Below are positions 58,269 to 64,000 of a stretch of 64,000 nt of DNA, one piece after another. The first letter of the stretch is position 1. Each line of letters begins with the position of its first letter. The DNA is from Trichoderma breve (lineage: Eukaryota; Ascomycota; Sordariomycetes; Hypocreales; Hypocreaceae). The stretch lies in the NCBI RefSeq assembly GCF_028502605.1, contig NC_079236.1, positions 2,852,001-2,916,000 on the forward strand, in the 5' to 3' direction. The notes beneath the pieces are model-generated. The model was not told where the DNA came from and did no database searches. It worked only from the letters and a program-made list of their open reading frames with translations. Position numbers and translations under genes: made by a program.

Positions 58269-61200
58269 GGAGATGGGAGTGCCGGATACGCAAACGGTAC
58301 TTGGTGTTGGTGGGATGTAGCGGAGAAAGCCGAGGGAAGCGTGCTGGGATCTTGCCCTGTCGATTAATGGGATCGAGCCAAGATTGCCTGCAGATTTATA
58401 TGCTCAGAGCTCCGCATCAATATTCACAACAGAGAGCAACGACGAGGCAATCGATTGTAAGGGGAGGGACTCAGAAAAGCTCCGACAAATGCGGCTGACG
58501 GAGCTGCGCAGCCTCGTGAGGCAGAGGAACAGCAGCTGAAGCGAAACCGGGATTAAGCAAAGGCGTAGCAATGGTGCGCCCGATTGAAGAATTAATTGGA
58601 GAGTCTGAGGAGCAGAAGGAGAGGATGGAGATAGCAATAGAGACACAGATGCGTAAACAAGCTTGCGATATCAATTCATGGATTAAGTCAAAGTAAATGG
58701 ACGGGCTTGGTGTCTTGCAGTCTGACGAGATGTCACGCCAAAGCAAGTCCGACGCCGTGGCACGTGCACGTTATCTTATCGGATGTACCAATGCTTTGTA
58801 CTCCATACTGCATTCAGTATCACGAGCCACGGCATTTTTTTTTTTTGGAACTGCCTACAGGTATTCAGCACCCCAACTTTGCAATTCGCCATAGCTATAG
58901 TAACAGATACTGCCTAGAAACGTAGCTATAGTAGCATATTGAAAGAATCAGGTATTTGTTACTTATGTAAATACTTATAGTAGTAAATGAACGGCTTTCT
59001 TTCGCATCCGGATTCGATAATGCCCAAACTCCACGCACACTGGTATAGATGTGACTATGTAAAGTGCATACAGCCAAAGAAACAGATGGTATTCTCATTC
59101 AATTTTTCAGGTAAAGAATCTCCAATTCTTACAAAGATGAAGGAGAGCACACTCTTAAAATATTCTCGACAGATAATGGCTAGAACATTACAGCTCATTT
59201 AAAATACTTTGGCTGGCCCTTTGACTCTTGCTGACCACTCGTGACCAACAGCAGATTTCCTCTTATAACAAAGCAACCCCGCCTGGTAAAAGCTGCGTCT
59301 TTAACGTCTCCACAAAAAGACGAGAACGGCATCGATGGTGACCAATTAGTGGATATGAAGAAAGCGGAGGGCGAAGCGTGAAAAGTCGAAGGAAATTTTC
59401 TAGAAAGATTTGGTCTGATGGGGCATTTCGTTGGACGCAATAGAATTTGCCATCTATCAGCCCGCTGTGGATTGATCACCTTCGGAGCGTTATCCGATAT
59501 TGTCAAGCGCTCGTGGTCACTGACTAAGGTGTCAAGATCCGTGGAGTCGTTTTATATGCACCGTGGCCAGCCGCTCAGTTGAATCTGTAGTCTTCCGTAA
59601 AATAAATTACGCCGCAGCAAGGAACAAGTTACGTCATTTCGGCCATAAGTGACATGGCAGTGACCCAAAACCTTTGTCGAGGTAGTAGTACAAGCATCTG
59701 TTCAAGTACCTCCGTGAGTTATCGACACTCGTCCCGAATGCTTCATTGTCAAGAGCTCCTATACATGAGACATGAAAGCCACCACAGAGCATCTCTCGTC
59801 CAGCCAACTAACATGAACTCTATTAACGACCAATCCTACCTCCAGCCTCGCAGATATTCTGTGTGCGGCCCGTCAGCCTCCCCTAAGCCTAGGCGGAAAA
59901 TCACTGGTAGGCCAGAGCCTGATTGGGCAAGACACCAAAGCAGGACAAGGACCCCGGATCATCCGCTCCGATAGCCGGCATCACGGTCCGAGTTTTTGTC
60001 CTCTTGACGCATTTCGTGCTCACACATATGCAGATTTTTGTGCGAGATATTCCGCTTTTCGCCTTTTGACGCCAGCCCCCATCGTTAGCGGTTTGGGGGT
60101 TGAAAATGATGTGCTTCAATCTCCGTAGTGGCGCCGCAGGATTTTGCATAGCAGCGGCAAAGTAGCGGTGCTGCTCCGAAAGATACTATCTCAATCACAC
60201 TTCTTGTACCCCGTACCTCACGATAGTGGCATCCATTGTTCCCCATCCAAGTGCTGCTTCCAACGCCGTATCCAGCACACCACTAGCCACAACAAGTCTG
60301 TAGTCTAGCAATAGGGCAAAGAGCTTTCCCCCCTGCTAGTACTGTAATACGTGCTACTTACCACAAATCAGAAATGAAAACTCCGGCTGATGTTAGACAT
60401 GTCTGAAATGAGTGCCAGTCTTGGTCGCGGGCCAAGGCGGCTAGCGAATCACCGGGCTTCGTCTCGCCACGAGCTCACAACAACGGATGCTCATTGAACC
60501 ACGCCTGCATCAGGCATACGACAACTCATCAACTCGGTGTCCGTTTCATCATATGTTTGCTTTGCCGGCGCAGTCTGGGGTTCAGTCTGGGGTATTGTGA
60601 TCAGATGTACTCCGTAACGGAGCTTTACGTGCAAGCAGCCATCGTGATGGAGTCCAAGTCCACTTGTGATGAAACGGAGCGCCTTCCGACCAAGTGGACT
60701 TTGACCAAGCGGGACGGGACAAGAGTCAGGTCAAAGAGACGGTCAAGAAGAGGCTTTCTTTTTGCGTATTGTACGATTAATATTTCATACATACATCTGG
60801 TTTGTAACTGCAACTAACACCTAGACCCTGACTTTTTACTGCCACGAGTTTACTTATACCAAATGCTGTAGCCCTCTGTTTTCAGGGCCTTGTCGATCAC
60901 TATCAGAACAACAGCCCAAGGCGAGAAAACGCCATTTCCGGAACGCAACTGAGTGTCCTCTGGTTTTTTTTTTTTCGCACCCCGCCCCACTTGGAGCCGG
61001 AGGTACTTGTACCTGTGAGGGTCTTGGCCCCCGATACGCAAGATGCTACTGGCAATGGTTCAGTTGTGCGGACAATGACCGATTAGGTCAATACCTTCGT
61101 GGTATTGCATGATCCATCTTGGCTTACTTTATTTAGCTTTGGGACTTGTAAATAGCAAGAAAAAAAAGAGGGACATTGTTGGCAACGTTTTTCTCTCTCG

Positions 61201-62218
61201 CTGCCTCATCTTCTCCTCGTTCCAACTCAAACACTGACTGATGAGCCACTTACCTGCCATGTCTCTGTAAGCCAGCCACGGAAGAGTGGCGCTTGTACCT
61301 GGACTTTGACCAACCACTGCTGCGATTGTCAGGTACAAGGAGTCCCGCCAAGGCGCTGCGCAGAGTGCAGGTTCCTGATGATGGGGATCCGTCTCACTGC
61401 TGCTCAACCTGCTGTACAAGTACCAACGGACACACTGCGACGTTGAAGAGGCAATACCTCGCAGCCAAGTACCACCACTTACAGCAGTTTTCTGCCAGCT
61501 GTTTACTTGGATTTTTCTCTTTTCCCTGAATCGCTACCACGAGCACCATCCGCGGTTGCTTGGCAGTCAAGCCAGCCTCATTCATATTCGAGGCGAACTG
61601 CGAAGAGAAAGTAAAAAGGCAACAGCAGCAGCATACATCAACCAATCAGCCCTTCACCAGACGGATTGACTGACCGACGACTCTGCATTCATCCCATCTC
61701 TGACACTCTCACCTTTTCCCCCAACCCACCAAGTACCGATACCTCCACGCAACATAAACGCCGCTAACCCCCCTCCGTCTCCTCGCGTCCGTCCCGCCGA
61801 TTGAATCCTTGGTCTGTCTGGCTGACCATTTTAGACCTTGTGGCTCTGATAAACGTGGTTTGCCGGTCCTCGGTGAGCATTTCGGGTTCGCTCCAAAGCA
61901 AGGACAAGATCTGGTTGTTCCACGTTTTTCGAGATACTGTCTCACTGCATCGCCAGAAGGTAGCGCCTACCGCCGGCTGTTCCGATTTGGGACGGCTGAT
62001 GGACATTTGATAACCGGCCGGCGTCTTTTTTCTTCTTGTCCTGTCCTGTCCTTTCCATCGCCCCTCGCAAACTTGAGCAATTGGCTTGTCCGGTCTCGCC
62101 TCCTCCACGCTCGCGAAGAGGCAAAATATAAGACGGCAATAAAGAACAACAAAACAGACATACCGATCCAAGCAAGGAAACCCAACGCTTGCGCTCCGAT
62201 GATGCGCCGAAGGAGACC
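58269..62218. other. Divergent intergenic region gid5 / preg
   Basis: About 3.9 kb upstream of both gid5 (-) and the cyclin gene (+). 58,800-59,300 is AT-rich. No frame is recognisable and no tRNA was found. The right end (about 61,700-62,218) is probably the cyclin leader and contains an upstream frame that overlaps its start (listed separately). Confidence 0.5.
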
Positions 62219-62225
62219 ATGTTGA
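62199..62225 (+). promoter_or_regulatory. Upstream ORF overlapping the cyclin start codon
   Basis: ATG-ATG at 62199-62204 opens an eight-codon frame (MMRRRRPC) whose TGA at 62223-62225 lies over codon 2 of the cyclin. Four different Arg codons occur in a row. Ribosomes that use it terminate just past the main ATG (62219), so it should lower cyclin translation unless bypassed. Confidence 0.6.
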
Positions 62226-63442
62226 AGACATCCCCCATTCTCTCCCCCTCCAGCGCCTCTCCCTCCAGCTTCCGAAATGCCTCGAGATCCTCTCAAGATT
62301 CTGGCTCCTCTCATCCCTCGCAAGTGCCAGCTATAAGCCCCAAGCCGGCGTATCTGCGCCGGCGCCTCTCGTCGCAGTCGGTGGCAGTTTCAGTCTCGGC
62401 CTCGTCGTCGGCCCTGTCTCCTGGCCACTCTCGCCATACCGATGCTTCGAACAGCGATCTTCGATCTCCCTCTCGGGCTTCCTCGTCCTCGTCCCCGTCC
62501 CCCTCAGCGCTGCCTACGACGACGACCACTAAGGTGATCGTGACGACGACGACCAACATGGGCCTCAACGACGATTCGCATACCAGCAGGCCTTCGCCCG
62601 CCCAGGCTCAGCTCTACAATGCCCTGTCACCGAACAAGCGTCGACTCACCACTGCTTCAGTCACTCCGGAAGCTTCTTCGACGCCCCCGGCAGTGGCTTC
62701 GAGCTCCTCCGCCGCCCCTCAGGCCCCTCCGCCGACCGCTTCTCCCCAGACTTCGAAACGAGCCAGGCCCGAAGAACGACCTCCCATTATCTTGCCCCAG
62801 AAATACGAATTCTGTCCAGTAGAGCACCTGGTCGAGCTGATCGCACACATGTTGGGAGAGTTGATTGCCACCAATGACGCCATTCGCATATCAAGCGGTG
62901 GTCTGACGCGGTTTCACTCTAGGTAAGCTTGCATGCCTCACTCTTTTAGGGGTCTTCTTATTCGTCCGTGCGTGTCTAACTCGGTATTCACCTGCAGAAC
63001 CCCCCCTGGCATCTCGGTCAGAGACTATCTCCATCGCCTTGCTCGACATGCCACCCTCACACCACCCCTCCTTCTGGCAATGGTCTATTATATTGACCGA
63101 CTCTGCGCCATGTACCAAGAATTCACCATAAACACACTCACCGTCCACCGATTCCTCATTACCGCTGCCACGGTTGCCGCCAAGGGCCTGTCCGACTCCT
63201 TTTGGAACAATACCACCTACGCACGGGTCGGCGGAGTGCGTGTGGCTGAGCTGAGGCTCCTCGAGCTCGAGTTTCTCTACAGAGTCGACTGGAGAATTGT
63301 GCCGAACCCGGAAATCCTTGTGGCTTACTATCAAGGTCTTGTGCAGAGAGCCCCCGGGTACGAGCTCGAATCAGATGGGTCGACCGAGAACGAGGACGAT
63401 GAGATTGACGACGACGATAATGAGGAAGATGTTGCGCAGTAG
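62219..63442 (+). CDS. preg: PREG/Pho80-type cyclin of the phosphate-response pathway
   Basis: Cyclin partner of the Pho85/PGOV kinase, which keeps the phosphate-starvation activator (NUC-1/Pho4 type) inactive when phosphate is ample. Two exons, 62219-62922 and 62998-63442, give 382 aa. The first about 200 residues are a Ser/Pro/Thr-rich disordered region (from MLKTSPILSPSSASPSS). The cyclin box starts near PVEHLVELIAHMLGELIATN and runs through LTRFHSRTPPGISVRDYLHR, LLAMVYYIDRLCAMYQEF, TVHRFLITAATVAAKGLSDS and FWNNTTYARVGGVRVAELR, ending near YRVDWRIVPNPEILVAYYQG. An acidic tail follows. The intron (GTAAGC, CTAAC, CTGCAG) splits an Arg codon at FHSR. The start is the first in-frame ATG; upstream the frame continues only to a TTG. 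Confidence 0.95.
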
Positions 63443-64000
63443 TAGGCACTGAAGGGGCCGTTGGACGGAGACTTCCTACGCCACCCCCTCAAGAGCCAGG
63501 CCGATGCTGAGAGGCGGCCTCTTACATCAATGATACCCATCTTTTACTCCCACAGCACCTTTTCTTCGTGTTGGCATATTCTTCTTTTCGTCAGCCGTCA
63601 TCTCATATTGGTCTTTTTTTGCCTAATACCAAGCATCTCAGATCGCCATCTCCCTACTACTACATGCTTGTCTTGCAGGTCAACCGCCCCCTGGAAAGCA
63701 ATCTGCTGCTCTATTTATCATACGTTTTGCTCGCATACTCACGCGCACTCGGATACATCATTCGGATCATGGAAGGGGGAAAACATTGGGGAGAGGGGGC
63801 ACCTGGCGTTATTTCTTATAGGTCTCGCGAACGGAGTATGATTGTTTTTTTTTTCGGCATTTCCTTTGTTACACTTTGCATATGTTGGATAGGAGGGCGG
63901 GCTGGCTTGGTGGATTTAGGATGAGGATAATGCATGCTCATGTATATAAATGAATCAAATATTTAGGTTACCATCTGACCTTGTGCTCGATACAAGCAAT
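63443..64000. other. 3' flank of the cyclin gene
   Basis: Untranslated sequence to the window edge with T-runs; no further gene visible. Confidence 0.6.

Noticed and set aside
52571..60616. Recurrent ACTCCGTA word (for example at 52572, 53704, 53832 and 60608)
   Set aside because: Only about five copies in 64 kb, near the number expected by chance, so no claim is made.
1..64000. CRISPR array, insertion sequences, secondary-metabolite cluster, viral or transposon remnants
   Set aside because: No regularly spaced repeats, transposase, reverse transcriptase, polyketide or peptide synthetase motifs were seen. The genome is eukaryotic and the genes are housekeeping or regulatory.

Overview
The window is a piece of a filamentous ascomycete nuclear genome, most likely Sordariomycetes, order Hypocreales. 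The reasons are short introns (about 50-190 nt) with CTAAC/CTGAC-type branch points, an intron-bearing tRNA-Leu, and clear orthologues of fungal regulators: velvet VeA, the PREG/Pho80 cyclin, a Spt23/Mga2-type membrane-tethered factor and a Gid5/Vid28 armadillo protein. The genus cannot be fixed from the sequence alone.

Layout, left to right. 1-12.9 kb is gene-dense housekeeping DNA: mitochondrial Phe-tRNA synthetase (-), tRNA-Leu(AAG) (+), an F-box protein (-), a mitochondrial dicarboxylate carrier (+), RNA polymerase II subunit Rpb3 (-), and the SSU-processome protein Sof1 (+), which is divergent from rpb3. 12.9-15.1 kb holds a bifunctional 6-phosphofructo-2-kinase/fructose-2,6-bisphosphatase (-). 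About 7.6 kb follows with no convincing gene. 22.7-29.3 kb holds three plus-strand genes: the TAD3 subunit of the tRNA wobble-A deaminase, RNase H1 and a plasma-membrane Na+/H+ antiporter. 32.1-35.4 kb is the Spt23/Mga2-like factor. 37.4-38.8 kb is an unrecognised low-complexity basic protein (-). 41.7-43.5 kb is veA (-). About 11 kb of GC-normal, gene-poor DNA follows, unusually rich in the words TACTGTAC and TACTCGTAC. 54.6-58.3 kb holds gid5 (-), directly followed, in frame, by an acidic ORF with several SUMO-interacting-like motifs. 62.2-63.4 kb is the preg/pho80 cyclin (+).

Most genes are multi-exon, and I assembled them from reading frames and splice signals. Three gene structures stand out. 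The carrier gene has a 5-nt micro-exon that supplies the conserved Lys of the carrier signature. TAD3 needs a GC-AG intron. The gid5 stop codon is immediately followed by an in-frame ATG opening a 172-codon multi-SIM tail.

The genes do not form one pathway or a biosynthetic cluster. Several are regulatory nodes: VeA (development and secondary metabolism), PREG (phosphate), PFK-2/FBPase-2 and GID5 (glycolysis versus gluconeogenesis), Spt23-like (membrane lipids). veA and the PFK-2/FBPase-2 gene lie next to the longest gene-free stretches. The gid5 tail is the best candidate here for something undescribed. Coordinates of spliced genes give the outer limits, with exon borders in the evidence text.
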